Assembly (NCBI RefSeq): GCF_010093815.1
Contig: NW_022985562.1
Coordinates: forward strand, 868,001-932,000
Length of the DNA stretch: 64,000 nucleotides
Direction: 5' to 3'
From: Pseudovirgaria hyperparasitica
Lineage: Eukaryota; Ascomycota; Dothideomycetes; Acrospermales; Acrospermaceae
In this document: positions 53,434 through 64,000 of the stretch, in pieces
Position numbering within the stretch: the first letter of the stretch is position 1
How the letters are laid out: each line of letters begins with the position of its first letter
Position numbers and translations under genes: made by a program
The notes under the pieces: generated by a model
Seen by the model: only the letters and a program-made list of their open reading frames with translations
Told to the model about the DNA's origin: nothing
Databases searched by the model: none

Positions 53434-54784
53434 ATGACCGAATCAGCGCGTGCACGACTGAACCAGGTCAAAGAATTTCTGACCGGAAAGACACCTACCA
53501 CCACCTTCTCCCTCCCCTTCCATCCAGACCAGGCCACATTTCCGACGAGAAAGGAGCTGCCAGCAATCCCAGGAGCCCCGGATGGCGCTGCCTGGGTCTG
53601 GGGCGACGACGACTGGGTGCCGCTCACCAAGTTTCATTCAATCTGATGAAGTATTGCTTACTATTAGGGCAGATTGGCAGAATCAACCTCCTGACGCCTG
53701 CGCGTGTCAAAGCCGCCGCCAGTGAGATCAAGACGGGCGACATTGTGCCGACGAACCTGCCCCTAAACGTACCCGCCCAGCCTGCATTTCGCCGCGAGAC
53801 GTTCAAGCACGAGATCAAGATCCTCACCGAGGGTCTCTGCTACGACGATATCTACCACCTCAACACGCAGTCCGGCACCCAGTGGGACGGCTTCCGACAT
53901 GTGCGTAATATCTCTCTTCTGTGCTTTCTATAAGTCATCGAGATGGGAGGCATGCTGATATGACGAGTCCCCATTGTAGTTCGCCCACCTTCCGACCGGC
54001 GCATTTTACAACAACACACGCGCCGCAGATATTGTCGGCCCAGCTGCAAACCACAAATGTTCCATGCACCACTGGGCCGAGCACGGCATCGCTGGTCGCG
54101 GTGTGCTGCTCGACTATTTCAGCTGGGCACAGCGCCACGCCATCACCTACGACCCTTACGACTACCACGCCATCGCCTACGACGACCTGGTCAGCGTCGG
54201 TAAGGAGCAAGGCATCGACATCCGGCCCGCTGCCCAGGGCGGCGACATTAAGGTTGGCGACTTGCTGTTTGTGCGCATGGGCTGGACGGTGGCGTACTAT
54301 GCGCGTCCGGCTGAGGAGAGGAGTGCGCTGGCACTGAGGGAGCATAAGTTGGGCCCTGATGATGGGCAGCGTTATGTCGGTTTGAAGCAAGAGCCGGCCA
54401 TTGTGGACTGGCTACATGACTGCTATTTCGGGGCTGTTGCTGGAGACGCTCCGACGTTTGAGGCTTGGTAGGCTGACTCGTCCACCATGCTGGAATCTGA
54501 AAGCTGATAAACCTTGTCCACAGGCCGACAATGACGGATTACTTCTTGCACGAGTATATCCTGGCGCTTTGGGGTATGCCCCTGGGCGAGATGCTGGATC
54601 TGGAGAAGCTGTCCGAGACATGCAAGAAGTATAACCGCTGGTTCTTCTTCTTTTCGAGCGCCCCCTTCAATTGTCCGAGTAAGTTGCTGTGCACCTGATT
54701 CTGACTCTGCCCAGGAGACATGGAGGCTGACCGTGCATACCAGATGGTGTTAGCTCCCATGTGAACGGTAATGCAATCTTCTGA
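53434..54784 (+). CDS. Putative cyclase / kynurenine formamidase-like protein (PF04199) with altered metal motif
   Basis: Five exons (53434-53616, 53673-53900, 53980-54467, 54524-54678, 54744-54784) join in frame to 364 residues; introns are 56-79 nt. The splices restore family blocks: WGDDDW-IGRINLLTP, then NTQSGTQWDGFRHF, GVLLDYFSWAQRH, LLFVRMGWTVAYY, TMTDYFLHEYILALWGMP, and the C-terminal NCP-NGVSSHVNGNAIF. The family includes arylformamidases of tryptophan breakdown and bacterial polyketide cyclases. The canonical HxGTHxDxxxH metal motif here reads QSGTQWDGFRH: both leading His are Gln, while Asp and the last His remain. A cytosolic hydrolase of unknown substrate is likely; the metal state is open. 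Confidence 0.9.
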
Positions 54785-55039
54785 GCACCTCTGGTATGCT
54801 AGGCATGACCAATGCAGTAAGCTCTGGGATAAGAACTTGTCGAGTGCTGGAACGAGAAAAAGGTTGACGACCGGCGGGTTGGGTACTACTTTGCGCTTTC
54901 TGTGGAGCTGCATCAATACTATTTTGACTGTAATTTGACGAGACGGGTATGGCTTACTGGTAAATTGAACTTACAAGCCTTAGGTATCCATTTTTGAACC
55001 CAATGTTTGATATCACATCACCATCCACGAGACCTGTCG

Positions 55040-58020
55040 CTACTCTAGGCTCGCCTGCGCCCACGCAACACTCAATCCCGCCAACGTCGTCATCCACGCC
55101 GCGACCCCAAATGCCCCCTGCATATCATCCCTCCGTACACAAACCCACACTACAGCAAACACCAAGCTGCCCAGCCCAAACATGCCCAGCATCAGCGTCC
55201 ACACGCGTGCCGGCAGAAACCCCTCTACCAGATGTATACCCCACCCAACCCCAACATCTAGCCTCTTCTTTCGCTTCGGGCTGCGTAAATATGTGATTAG
55301 CTCGCCGTCATAGTCCTGCGGGTGCTTGAATAAGTGCAGCAGGTATTTCTCGCCCACCGGCGGCACCAGGTCGTGCGGCTCGAAATCGTACCACGTCTTA
55401 GCCAACGCGCCACTCGGCATGTCAGGGCTTTTACGGATATCTGCGAACCGGTTGCGGTGCACTTCGAACTGCACGAAATGTATCGTTGTGAGGCCGCGCA
55501 CCCGCAAAATGTGGAGAAGTGGATGTTTGATGCTGGCATAGTGTGACCGTAGCGTCAGCGCGAGGTCTTTGTCCGACTTGATGCGAGGGCTTGTCATGTC
55601 AAGGTGGACGACTTTGGGCGTTGCGCGGCCCTCGTTGACGCAAGTGAGAAGCCAGGAGGGCGTAGGAGGGGGAGAGATTACGACGCTGAAGGGGTTCTGA
55701 CGGCTATGCATTTTGGGCGAGCTCGAGGTCAGATTGGAGGAAAGGGACGATTGGGTGCCGAAGGTGGAGGATGGGGAGAGAGCTGGGTTGCTGAAGATGC
55801 TGGAGACGGCGCTGGAGATGCTTGGGGTACTGGAAGTGCTGCTGCCGTTGGTGTGCATGCGCGGTGTATGGGATTGTGGGCGATTAAGGTAGGCTTCTAG
55901 CTCGCGAGCCGCACCCACGCGGCGCTCGATGAAGTCGTCGTAGCGGACCTCGCCACAGTGCTTTGACAAGATTAGTGGCTGTCTTGGATGTGTGAAGTTA
56001 TTTCAAGGTGGATTTAGTGGTGACTTTGAAGTTGAAGTATCTGCGACTTACACATGTCCAGCGCACCCGCACAAACCCTTCTTTGACTGAATGCTCGGGA
56101 CCACATTGTCCCCCGAGCCAGTCTATTGCATTGCGAGCCAGGGAGAGTAGTCCGAATGCGGCCAGGGAAACGAAACTCTTAGACCTTGACCTCATGTCGA
56201 CGAGTCGAGTTTCATAATTCTGAGGAAGTGGTAGGGGCCCGGACGTTGTGCTGCTGTCTTGGGTCTGTGTATCTGGCTGTTTGATGTATGGTTGTGGCTG
56301 CTGGATTGGGAATGAGACCACTGGGCTCTCTGACTGCGTCGATCGCTGGGTAGGGGACTGTTGTTGTTCCTCCGTTTTGACTGTAGTGGGCGGAGAACCT
56401 GTCGAAACAACGTCGTCTGAGTTCCGCTGTGAGCACTTAGTTCTCAACTTCAGCTTTCCTGGCTTCGCACGCAGCACAGGCACGGGTATTGAAGCAGACT
56501 GACTCCGTCCTATCACTTTCCTTGCTTGACTATGAGGTGGTTTAAGTGCATTGAACGACTTGCTCCTTCTTTGAAGTACATTTGCATTATCGGCATCCTC
56601 ACTCCTGAACCACCGCCTCTTTAATTCACCAAGTGGCGGAGCAAGCTTAGAGTATCCACCAAGGACCTCGTCATCACCGTGTTTTGGAGGCCAGTCCATC
56701 AAGCGGGAAGGGACGTTGTGGCTTTCAGGCACGACAAATCTTGCCCGCACAGTCGAGCGACTTGGCCGTATTATGCGACTCCGATGACTTTTCTTCCGCT
56801 CTGTAGTCTTGATTGCGGTCTCATCAGCCTGAATCTCTCTCAGATCCTCCCAGGAACTTTCGCGTCGTCCGTCCTGATTGTCAACAGGGGCAGATTCTGG
56901 CCATGCTACTTCTGATAGCTGAAGACCTCCAACTGGAGTCGATAAGATACTTGATAGTGAGTTTCTGCGCGTCGTCGTCGTCGAAAATTCAGTGACGATA
57001 GAGCATGGCACTGTCGAGCTTTGTGTGTCTGTTTCATCCCATAGATCCCCTATGGGACCTGCACCGTGAATCAATGTTTCCGCATCGCTAAATCCCTCAG
57101 TTCCGACAGAGATGCTATTTCGTGCAAGGCGCCCTGGAAGCTCTACAGGCGGTGGGGATCTTGCTGGCCAAGACTCCGTCTGATTGCTAACACTAAAAGG
57201 ACCTACGGCACTGTACTGGTGTGGCGCCAGTTGTCGTACGTGTGCCCCCAAGTTTGGACCCGAAGATCCGATCTCTGGAATGATCGGTGTAGAATCCAAT
57301 TCCACCGGGACATCGGGCGTCTCGAGTTCATAGCCGGTAGGAGTCGCCTCAGGCTGGTGTTCAATTAGATGTATATCTTTGACGTCATCTCCTTCACTCG
57401 GGCCCGCGGTACTGCCCTTCCGAAGTCTAACAATGATCCCGCGACCACTCCGCTTGATACGAGCTTTGAGGTCGTTGCGTCTTGTAGGAGCTTGGTGGGG
57501 AAGAGTACCTGATCCTGAAGGTAGCCAGTCCCACTCAGGCGCAGCATTCTGGACGAATGCAGATGGTATTGAGCTCAGGTCAACCCAGCCTTGTGCATCT
57601 CTAGAGAGGCTGAGTGTGGGAGATGACTTGTTGCCCTGGTGGAGAGGAAGGGCATGAGGCCCCAGGCTTGGGATTGCTTGAAGCTCTCGAGATTGGTGCG
57701 TCTGTCCCGTCGGACGGTCAGTCGCATTTTCGGCGTTTACGTTGACCACGAGTTGAAACTGCCCCGAACGACCGATTTCATTCAAGCTCAACGTGAAAGG
57801 CACGCTCACAGGCAGGCCAGAGGCTGCAGCATTAGATTGCCCACTAGTATGCTGTCCATCGCCCAACACAGTCAGAGGGGTCGATCCATCAGACGATCCA
57901 GTAGAGCGATTCGCATATGGCGATGACTGCAGGTGTTGACGAGGTTAGTATATGTTGCTTTTTCGACGACTTTTCAGGGCGGTCCCAAGGCTGCAGGGAG
58001 CTCAATTCACCACTCACCAT
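55040..58020 (-). CDS. C-terminally membrane-anchored, mostly disordered fungal protein (932 aa)
   Basis: Three exons: 58018-58020 (the ATG alone), 56052-57926 and 55040-55960, with two 91-nt introns. The exon-2/3 junction creates RWTC-HCGEVRYDDFIE, a block I associate with a conserved Pezizomycotina family (a zinc-like CHCG followed by an acidic helix ending in AYLNRP). The first 560 residues are Ser/Pro-rich and disordered. A hydrophobic patch (SFVSLAAFGLLSLARNAIDW) precedes the CHCG block. The C terminus has a conserved domain (WYDFEPHDLVPPVGEKYLLH) and then two membrane helices (VWTLMLGMFGLGSLVFAVVW; FGVAAWMTTLAGLSVAWAQ). The start is inferred, since the next in-frame ATG lies deep inside. 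Function unknown. Confidence 0.78.
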
Positions 58021-59050
58021 TTTGAAGACGTTCTTAGGCACCGGCAAATGAAGATCTCTTTGTGTGGGCGACACATGAATCACAAGAACAGAAAAAAATG
58101 CCTTCCAAATGTGCTGCAGACTGGCAAAAGAGGATGTGAGTCTTCTTTCAAGGCAGCAGTTTTCTCGCACAGCCTCAGTCAGTACTCAGAGGGATCGCCC
58201 TATTCACCCTTCAGCTCCTTCAAGGATACACCATTTCCCGGTGTCTGATTCGTTGCCAGGATGGGCTGCATAGTCGGGTGGAAGCTGGACATCCAACCTG
58301 ATCATTGCATCGCCCTTTGATTGTGACTGCATATAAGGCAGACAGGTTAATCCCGTGACCACAAAGAAACAGACTGCTGGTTTGTTGACTTGAACAACAG
58401 ACACAGAGGGCCAGCCGCCTGTACCATCTGCTCGGTGAGTGACATCTTCGATCGCGATCCAAAAGTTAATGCATGATGGGAGGGCGATACGTGTGAGATT
58501 CTCTCTGCTACTGCGATGTCTTGCGCACTCCCTCTGCTTTTGCTCTCAAGTTGTCGCAGTCGGAGCCGAAGATCGTCTCATTCCGACGTTTCTGCCCTTT
58601 CGATCTTTAAACTTCTTCTGTAATCATTTCAGCGTGTGAATAATGTTAGAAGATCGAAAAGACCGAGACCTAAACGCCGACGCCGACCTTGTAAATCCGA
58701 ATTTGCGCGGCCCCACTCGCCCAATAAAGCCGCTCGCTGGTTGGCGCAGACGTCGGGACCGAGATCGCTAATCCAGCCAACTGATGATCCGGACCCTTCG
58801 TGCGGACGCGGGCATAACGATGATCTCCGCTATGGTCTCAGCTAAACTCCATAGTCGTCGTAATTGCGCGTGTAAGGATGTGAGGATATATATATATATG
58901 GCGTGCCGATACCATTCATTCATGTAAAAGATCTATTTACACTCCACTCCAATCTAGGACACTCCATCTGTCGACTTCACGATCAGTCAACCAACAATCA
59001 TCTTCGCAGCTCATCACATTACTCTACAAGCGCCTTTCAATACCACGAGT
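58021..59050. other. Intergenic region upstream of a small TATA-linked ORF
   Basis: About 1 kb containing the promoter of the 932-aa gene (left) and of the small ORF at 59051 (right). No other coding signal. Confidence 0.4.
58886..58899 (+). promoter_or_regulatory. Candidate TATA box
   Basis: An uninterrupted (AT)n run, atatatatatatat, lies 152 bases before the ATG at 59051. Position and sequence fit a TATA element of an inducible gene; a microsatellite is the alternative. Confidence 0.45.
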
Positions 59051-59254
59051 ATGGAGTCCTCTATCCAAGTCGTCTATATCCCCAATCTTGTCGGTCGCCA
59101 AGCCGTTCGAATTGAGACAGTCCTCGAGCACACCGCTACCAGCGAGAACACACAAGCTGTCGAAGACATCATCCCGAGACTGAGCCCTTGGTTGTCAAGC
59201 TCCCAAACACGGTCGAATAGCTGTTCGTCCGCCGAGTCGGATATCGACGACTAG
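59051..59254 (+). CDS. Small acidic protein (67 aa), unrecognised; possibly part of a larger or decayed gene
   Basis: The ORF starts MESSIQVVYIPNLVGRQAVR and ends in a Ser-rich acidic tail, SSAESDIDD. Composition and codon use look genuine, and a TATA-like run lies at a fitting distance. After its TAG the same frame stays open for another 44 codons to a stop at 59389, and a neighbouring frame then stays open to 59523 with a protein-like VVVVDADTKDGNYWIL segment. This may mean an intron I could not resolve, stop-codon readthrough, or a decaying gene. There is no signal peptide and no family match. Confidence 0.4.
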   Translation: MESSIQVVYIPNLVGRQAVRIETVLEHTATSENTQAVEDIIPRLSPWLSSSQTRSNSCSSAESDIDD

Positions 59255-60257
59255 ACTTGTCATTCTTGGTACGACCCGATTCATCGAATAAGCACCCTGG
59301 CTATTCCCCGAAGCCAAAACTTTGACGCCCATGGTCTTTCAGATTTCGAAAGCAGCCTTGTGCTTTGGCTGCCAAAAAAAGTACTTTAGTCTTTGGCCCA
59401 GCTGCGTGTATAGCGGCGGCTGAACTTGATGAACACCTCGACGTTGTCGTGGTCGACGCTGATACGAAGGATGGGAATTACTGGATTCTCAACAGTCCGA
59501 AGATACCATTTGAAGAAGACTGACGTGAAGCGGTTACAAATTTCGAGGGACCATGGTGTTTCATGAGACCAAACTAGGATCCCTTTACGTTACTGGACTA
59601 CGCGTCTACGGATCGTCAAGCTTCAAAGTTTCAAGCCTGACTTGATTCATGTCCATGACGCTACTAGTCGAACCATACTCTCGTGCAGACTACCTCTTGA
59701 CACTGGTACAAGCGTATGCCCTGTGTTCCATCTGCAGACCTTCGCGGACTTTCTGGCTTGCCGGAATGTGTATCGGTTTTCAAGGACGGATCGTTTCTAC
59801 AGACCCAGCAGTTGTGCTCGCTATAAATGTGCCATTGAACCGATGAAAACCGGTCCGGCGAAGACAATCTTGGACAGTCAGTCGAAATTATTGAGAAAGT
59901 AGGACGCATCTCGCTATTTGCAAAAGCATGGCTAGCGGAGTAGGGGGGGACTTTTATAAGCTGTAATAATAATATTTGCCTCCATCCAAACTGCACCTTT
60001 CGTGTCATGACTCTGACTTTACGAAATGCCCCTTTTTTGTCTCAAAACAGCCAGTGTGACGGCTCGCTGCTTTGAACACGTCCAGACAGGTTTAACGATA
60101 GCCGAATCTCCGCATCGTTTTTGCCCCGAGAGCCACCAGGGGTAGAGGCAAGTTTCGACTCGTACTTTCTCAAATGAAAGACGAACGCGTTTGACGACGT
60201 GTGTTTGGGCTAGAGCTGCCGTATGAGTTTGTAGGTGAGTACCTATTGTCGAGTCTC
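59255..60257. other. Region downstream of the small ORF, coding status unclear
   Basis: About 1.0 kb. Besides the open frames to 59523, ORFs at 59642-59902 overlap in two frames, and neither looks conserved. The 59940-60000 stretch is AT-rich with a G run. No gene is called. Confidence 0.35.
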
Positions 60258-61102
60258 TCACCCGGCTGCCTTCTGCAGCAGCTTTCGTCCGTGGGCACGT
60301 ATCACTACGTCAAGTAATTCCCTGACACGCTTACATCCGTCTACACCGACCGCGAGCATCTCTTCTAGCCTTTCCATCCTCAGCCGAGTCTCCATTTGGC
60401 ACACACTGAGTTTATCTTCATCTCCTGCCTCTCCGGACACCGTTGCTATTGTCATGAATGGAAGCTCCTGTTCTTCCAAAGAGTTGAGATCAAGTATTGG
60501 GTCAGAAATGTCGTTTTCACTCTGTGAATTACCAGAGCTCGAAGTCGTATGTCCTACGGTACAAGCACAAAGGTATGACTTCATGGGTATGCCGGCATCT
60601 ATAAGGGCAAGTGTGCTGGCATTGAGCAGCGCTGCGAGTATCGAGCCATCTTGCGACAATACATGGAGTGTCATGTTAATTGAGGAGCGAGGATACAGCG
60701 TAGTCAAAATATTTGCCGTTAGAGAGTCCACGATGATCTGTTGAAGTTCGCTGATGTGCCTAAGTGCGATGTTAGCACTAAAAAATACCGAGAGGTATTC
60801 AGGGCAAGTCCATACTTATCCCCGCGACCTCGTCTTTTCCTCTCTAGCCCGCTGAACCCGGCGAATGCGATATCTACCTGAAGCAGTGCTGAATTTGCGG
60901 AACTACCAGCCATTCCCATTTTCGAAGCTTCGAATGGACCTTGAACTGTGCATATGACCTTGGTGTTGCCCATTTCTAGATAGCTTGATCCATCAGCCGC
61001 TGCCTGCGTAGAGACCTGGGCATGAAGACGACGTAGGTCATTCCAGCGTCGGCCATCGAGGCGCAATAATGCTAGCGAGTATGATGATGTGTCGAGAGGC
61101 AT
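60258..61102 (-). CDS. SKI6: Exosome complex subunit RRP41 (Ski6)
   Basis: Two exons (60816-61102, 60258-60759) with a 56-nt intron give 262 residues (yeast Ski6 is 246). The start MPLDTSSYSLALLRLDGRRW and the RNase PH core (ADGSSYLEMGNTKVICTVQG, GLERKRRGRGDKHISELQQI, LHVLSQDGSILAALLNASTL) identify RRP41. It is one of the six RNase PH-like ring subunits of the RNA exosome, acting in nuclear rRNA processing and cytoplasmic mRNA decay; the eukaryotic ring is catalytically inactive and threads RNA to Rrp44. A Ser/Asn/Glu-rich insert (SSSGNSQSENDISDPIL) sits before the last beta-alpha unit. The frame is open upstream to a GTG, but the ATG fits the family start. Confidence 0.96.
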
Positions 61103-61337
61103 TACCGCAACGATTCGACCAGGAATTGCTCTGCCTGCGGTGAGATCGCGATTGATCTTTGACTTTTTCACTGTAACTAGCTGCAGGTGGATTCACCATC
61201 GGCCCGACCTTGCCGATGATTGGATCGCCAGGTCACGTGCTCACGCGACAAATGCGCATAGATGCGTCATCTACAGACTAGGCTTCTTCCAATGCGAAAC
61301 TGTCACGAATGCGCGACTTGATACATCTTCCTGGGCT
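61103..61337. promoter_or_regulatory. Bidirectional promoter region, RRP41 and Rad2/XPG
   Basis: Only 235 bases separate the divergent start codons of RRP41 and the Rad2 gene, so both promoters must lie within it or overlap the 5' ends. A ggtcacgtgctcacgcg stretch at about 61232-61248 contains a CACGTG E-box, a plausible shared factor site. Confidence 0.6.
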
Positions 61338-64000
61338 ATGGGTGTCACCGGCTTATGGGAAGTGGTCAAGGAATGCGGTCGTCCGATCAAAATCGAAACG
61401 TTAAATAGGAAGCGTCTGGCGGTTGATGCCTCCATCTGGATCTACCAGTTTCTCAAAGCCGTTCGCGATAAAGAAGGCAATGCGCTACGTAACAGTCATG
61501 TGGTCGGGTTCTTCCGTCGTATATGCAAACTACTTTTTATCGGAATAAAGCCGGTCTTCGTATTCGATGGCGGCGCTCCTATCCTGAAGAGACAAACAAT
61601 CAGTTCTAGAAGGTCACGAAGAGAAGGACGGCGTGACGATGCAGTACGAACAGCTGGAAAACTCCTAGCTGTGCAGATGCAGAAAAGAGCCGAAGAGGAG
61701 GAACAAAAGCGCAAAGATGTCTTGGAAGGTTCTCGACACAATGAGGAAGAGGAGGAGCTTCCGGACAATTTGGTGTACGTGGACCAGATTGGGATGACAG
61801 CACAAGAGCGACAGCAAAGCAAAAAGTTTCGCAAAACGGATGCTTATCATTTACCCGACTTAGACGCCTCGATGGCTTCTATGGGTGCGCCAAACGATCC
61901 ACGCATAATGTCTCTCGAAGAATTGGAACAATACGCGCGGCAATTCGAGCAGGGCGAAGATATCAGCGTGTACGACTTCTCCAAGATAGATTACGATAGT
62001 GCATTCTTTACAAGCTTGCCTGAGGCAGATCGCTACAACATCTTGAATGCCGCGCGTTTGAGAAGTCGACTTCGTATGGGATATTCGAGAGAGCAACTCG
62101 ATGTCATGTTTCCGGACAGGATGGCATTCTCGAAATTTCAGATTGATCGTGTCAAGGAGCGTAATGAACTTACGCAGCGTCTCATGAACATTAATGGCAT
62201 GAACGAACAAGGTATGCTTGGCGTCAATGGAACTAGCAGAGTTGCCGGTGAACGAGGTCGCGAGTATGTCTTGATCAAGAATGATGGCGTCGAAGGTGGC
62301 TGGGCTTTAGGCGTCGTTAGTAGCAAGGATGATGGTCAGCGCAACAAGCCGATCGATATCGATGAGCTGGATAAGAAGGAAGCAGAGGAAGAAGAAGAGG
62401 ACTGGGAAGACGATGAGGACTTCGAAGACGTTCCAATCGAGGGTCTCAATCGACTTCCGAAACAACGACCTTCTGATATTACTCTCTCGCACCAAGCCCC
62501 TTCAAGAGCAGATGGACTTGCAAAGAGGAGAGCAGCACTCTATAGTTCACGTCGGCAGAGTAATTCGAGACGAGTGTCTCGCATGAATAGATCTCATCCG
62601 GCAGACCCTGAGTCGCTATTTATTGCCGAAGATGCAGGTGAAGAAGACTTGGAAGTTATGAAAGCCGATCACAGCGATGACGCAGCAGAAGAGTATGACA
62701 CACATGCATACAATGAAGATGAAGAATTGGAGCGTGCTATAGCTATGTCTATGCAGCAAGGAGATGATATACCTGGTCCACTAGCTAACAACATGGACAT
62801 GGATGTTGATAATGATTACGAAGAAGTATTCCGCCAATCTCGCGTCGATGAAGCAAAACCCTTTACGAGAGGGAGTGGAATGTCCATTGCTCATATGGCA
62901 AACGCTCGCAGCAACAAGGCCGCGGTAGCGCCTGATGTTGTGAGTGAGGACGAAGATCATATCGACTTTCAAGCTGCGCTTGCCGAGTCAAGGCGATCGA
63001 AACGAACATCGAGCCCTACCAGGCAGAAAGGCGAGAGTCATCAGGCTGCAAAGAGTCCGGTACCTCGCAAGACGGTGAATTTTCCAGGATTCGACGGACC
63101 ACTGCCCTTCGAAAAGTTGAATCTTGGAAGCTCTTTACTAGGCAAGAAGAAGATGCAAGACCTTGAAGAGGACCGTGCTGGCGGCTTCGAAAAGAAAGAT
63201 GCGGGTCCAAAGACTAAAAAAGGGGAACCATTACCACCATGGTTTGCCGGCAAGCTCGATGATGATCTAGCTGCGTCCAAAGCTCGGGAGGACGAAGAAA
63301 GAGATAAAGAATCTAAAGAACTGAGTTCCAACTTTCAATTTCAAGAGATACCCACTCTACGTAAAGAACACCCTGGTGATGTCATTGATCTCGAGGCGCC
63401 GGAGGCATCTGCCAGACAAGCGATATTCATCGACTCTTCAGATGATGATGAGCCTGAGGGTCCAAGTATGAAGGAATCTGTCACGGAAGAATCGGAAATC
63501 AAAATGGGAGATTTGGCTGACAAGGTCCGAGTCGAGCCGCCGACAATGTTGACTGCAGACGTTCGACCAGATCCTGCCTCAACGACGACTCTCAATCTTT
63601 TGGTCGAGGAAGCTGAAGAAGAACCGCTAGACTGGGAGGCAAGTGATAACGAGATATCGACGTCAAAGGGTCACATTACTCCTGCAGATGACCCCGGGGA
63701 AGTCACAACAATTCCTTATACACGGTCTCCAATCATCTCATTTGAAGATCGGATACCAGATGACGTGGAAGCTGTAAATAATCAAGTGCAGCTTGAGGAC
63801 GCCAAGTCACTGAGCCCCGATTTCGAAGACGTTCCGATGAAAGGAAGTGGCAACTTTCCTCTTACCAATGTGGCGCCTATACTTGTTGAGGGAGATGTAG
63901 CAGCCGAAAGCGGGTCTATGCCTGCAGCTGAGAACACCAATCACCAACTATTTGAGGAGATTGATGAGGAAGAAGAAGACGGAGCCCTGTACTCTGATCC
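61338..64000 (+). CDS. RAD2: XPG/Rad2-family structure-specific DNA repair endonuclease (5' part)
   Basis: The frame runs from ATG at 61338 off the right edge: at least 887 codons without stop. The XPG N domain starts MGVTGLWEVVKECGRPIKIE, with LAVDASIWIYQFLKAVRDKE and KPVFVFDGGAPILKRQTI carrying the first metal-binding Asp residues. A long acidic spacer follows, as in Rad2/XPG/Rad13 and unlike FEN1. Near residue 459 ELERAIAMSM and near 543 FQAALAES match ubiquitin-interacting motifs; clusters such as EEEEDWEDDEDFEDVP may bind TFIIH. The XPG-I domain lies beyond the window. It makes the 3' incision in nucleotide excision repair. No intron is evident in the visible part. Confidence 0.93.
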   Translation, partial: MGVTGLWEVVKECGRPIKIETLNRKRLAVDASIWIYQFLKAVRDKEGNALRNSHVVGFFRRICKLLFIGIKPVFVFDGGAPILKRQTISSRRSRREGRRDDAVRTAGKLLAVQMQKRAEEEEQKRKDVLEGSRHNEEEEELPDNLVYVDQIGMTAQERQQSKKFRKTDAYHLPDLDASMASMGAPNDPRIMSLEELEQYARQFEQGEDISVYDFSKIDYDSAFFTSLPEADRYNILNAARLRSRLRMGYSREQLDVMFPDRMAFSKFQIDRVKERNELTQRLMNINGMNEQGMLGVNGTSRVAGERGREYVLIKNDGVEGGWALGVVSSKDDGQRNKPIDIDELDKKEAEEEEEDWEDDEDFEDVPIEGLNRLPKQRPSDITLSHQAPSRADGLAKRRAALYSSRRQSNSRRVSRMNRSHPADPESLFIAEDAGEEDLEVMKADHSDDAAEEYDTHAYNEDEELERAIAMSMQQGDDIPGPLANNMDMDVDNDYEEVFRQSRVDEAKPFTRGSGMSIAHMANARSNKAAVAPDVVSEDEDHIDFQAALAESRRSKRTSSPTRQKGESHQAAKSPVPRKTVNFPGFDGPLPFEKLNLGSSLLGKKKMQDLEEDRAGGFEKKDAGPKTKKGEPLPPWFAGKLDDDLAASKAREDEERDKESKELSSNFQFQEIPTLRKEHPGDVIDLEAPEASARQAIFIDSSDDDEPEGPSMKESVTEESEIKMGDLADKVRVEPPTMLTADVRPDPASTTTLNLLVEEAEEEPLDWEASDNEISTSKGHITPADDPGEVTTIPYTRSPIISFEDRIPDDVEAVNNQVQLEDAKSLSPDFEDVPMKGSGNFPLTNVAPILVEGDVAAESGSMPAAENTNHQLFEEIDEEEEDGALYSD

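Noticed and set aside
59642-59902. Two overlapping ORFs of 65-86 codons
   Set aside because: Neither frame shows a motif or codon pattern that favours it; not called as a gene.

Overview
This 64 kb window is nuclear DNA of a filamentous ascomycete (Pezizomycotina; a Dothideomycete is my guess, not proven). The grounds are short introns of about 43-118 nt with GTATGT/GTAAGT-type donors and CTAA-type branch sites, eukaryotic housekeeping genes, fungal-only families (DUF7923-CCCH, NmrA-like, GFA, 2EXR-like), and two AT-rich gene-free tracts with the TpA excess left by repeat-induced point mutation (RIP). I see no tRNA, rRNA, CRISPR or intact transposon. About 24 protein genes are supported; most exon boundaries were resolved by hand and keep the reading frame.

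Left part (1-12.4 kb): the 3' end of a GATOR2/SEA subunit of WDR24 type, ribosomal protein eS21 (RPS21), a NUDT19-like Nudix hydrolase, an oxysterol-binding (ORP/Osh) protein ending in an FFAT-like motif, a 2EXR/F-box-like protein with TPR-like helices, a Tyr-rich single-pass membrane protein with a proline/glutamine tail, and the complex I assembly factor NDUFAF3.

Centre (12.4-46 kb): two giant partly disordered proteins (1068 and 1266 aa), an MFS drug:H+ antiporter, a membrane-anchored pepsin-like protein with a damaged active site, a RIP-like desert, a 791-aa coiled-coil protein, a second RIP-like tract, a double-GFA zinc protein, several uncharacterised fungal proteins (two with zinc-binding cysteine patterns), an NmrA-like NAD(P)-binding protein and a DUF7923-CCCH protein.

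Right part (46-64 kb): a membrane protein with a 640-residue disordered tail, translation factor eIF2D (Tma64), a putative cyclase with an altered metal motif, a 932-aa C-terminally membrane-anchored protein whose start codon sits alone on its exon, a small TATA-linked ORF, and a tight divergent pair of exosome subunit RRP41 (SKI6) and the start of the XPG/Rad2 repair nuclease, which runs off the window.

The genes do not form one pathway or a biosynthetic cluster; the region reads as ordinary fungal chromosome with housekeeping genes mixed with lineage-specific ones. The best leads are the pseudo-protease membrane protein, the Tyr-rich surface protein, the ORP FFAT-like tail, the altered cyclase motif and the 59 kb small-ORF locus. 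I found nothing that I can defend as a wholly new multi-gene system.
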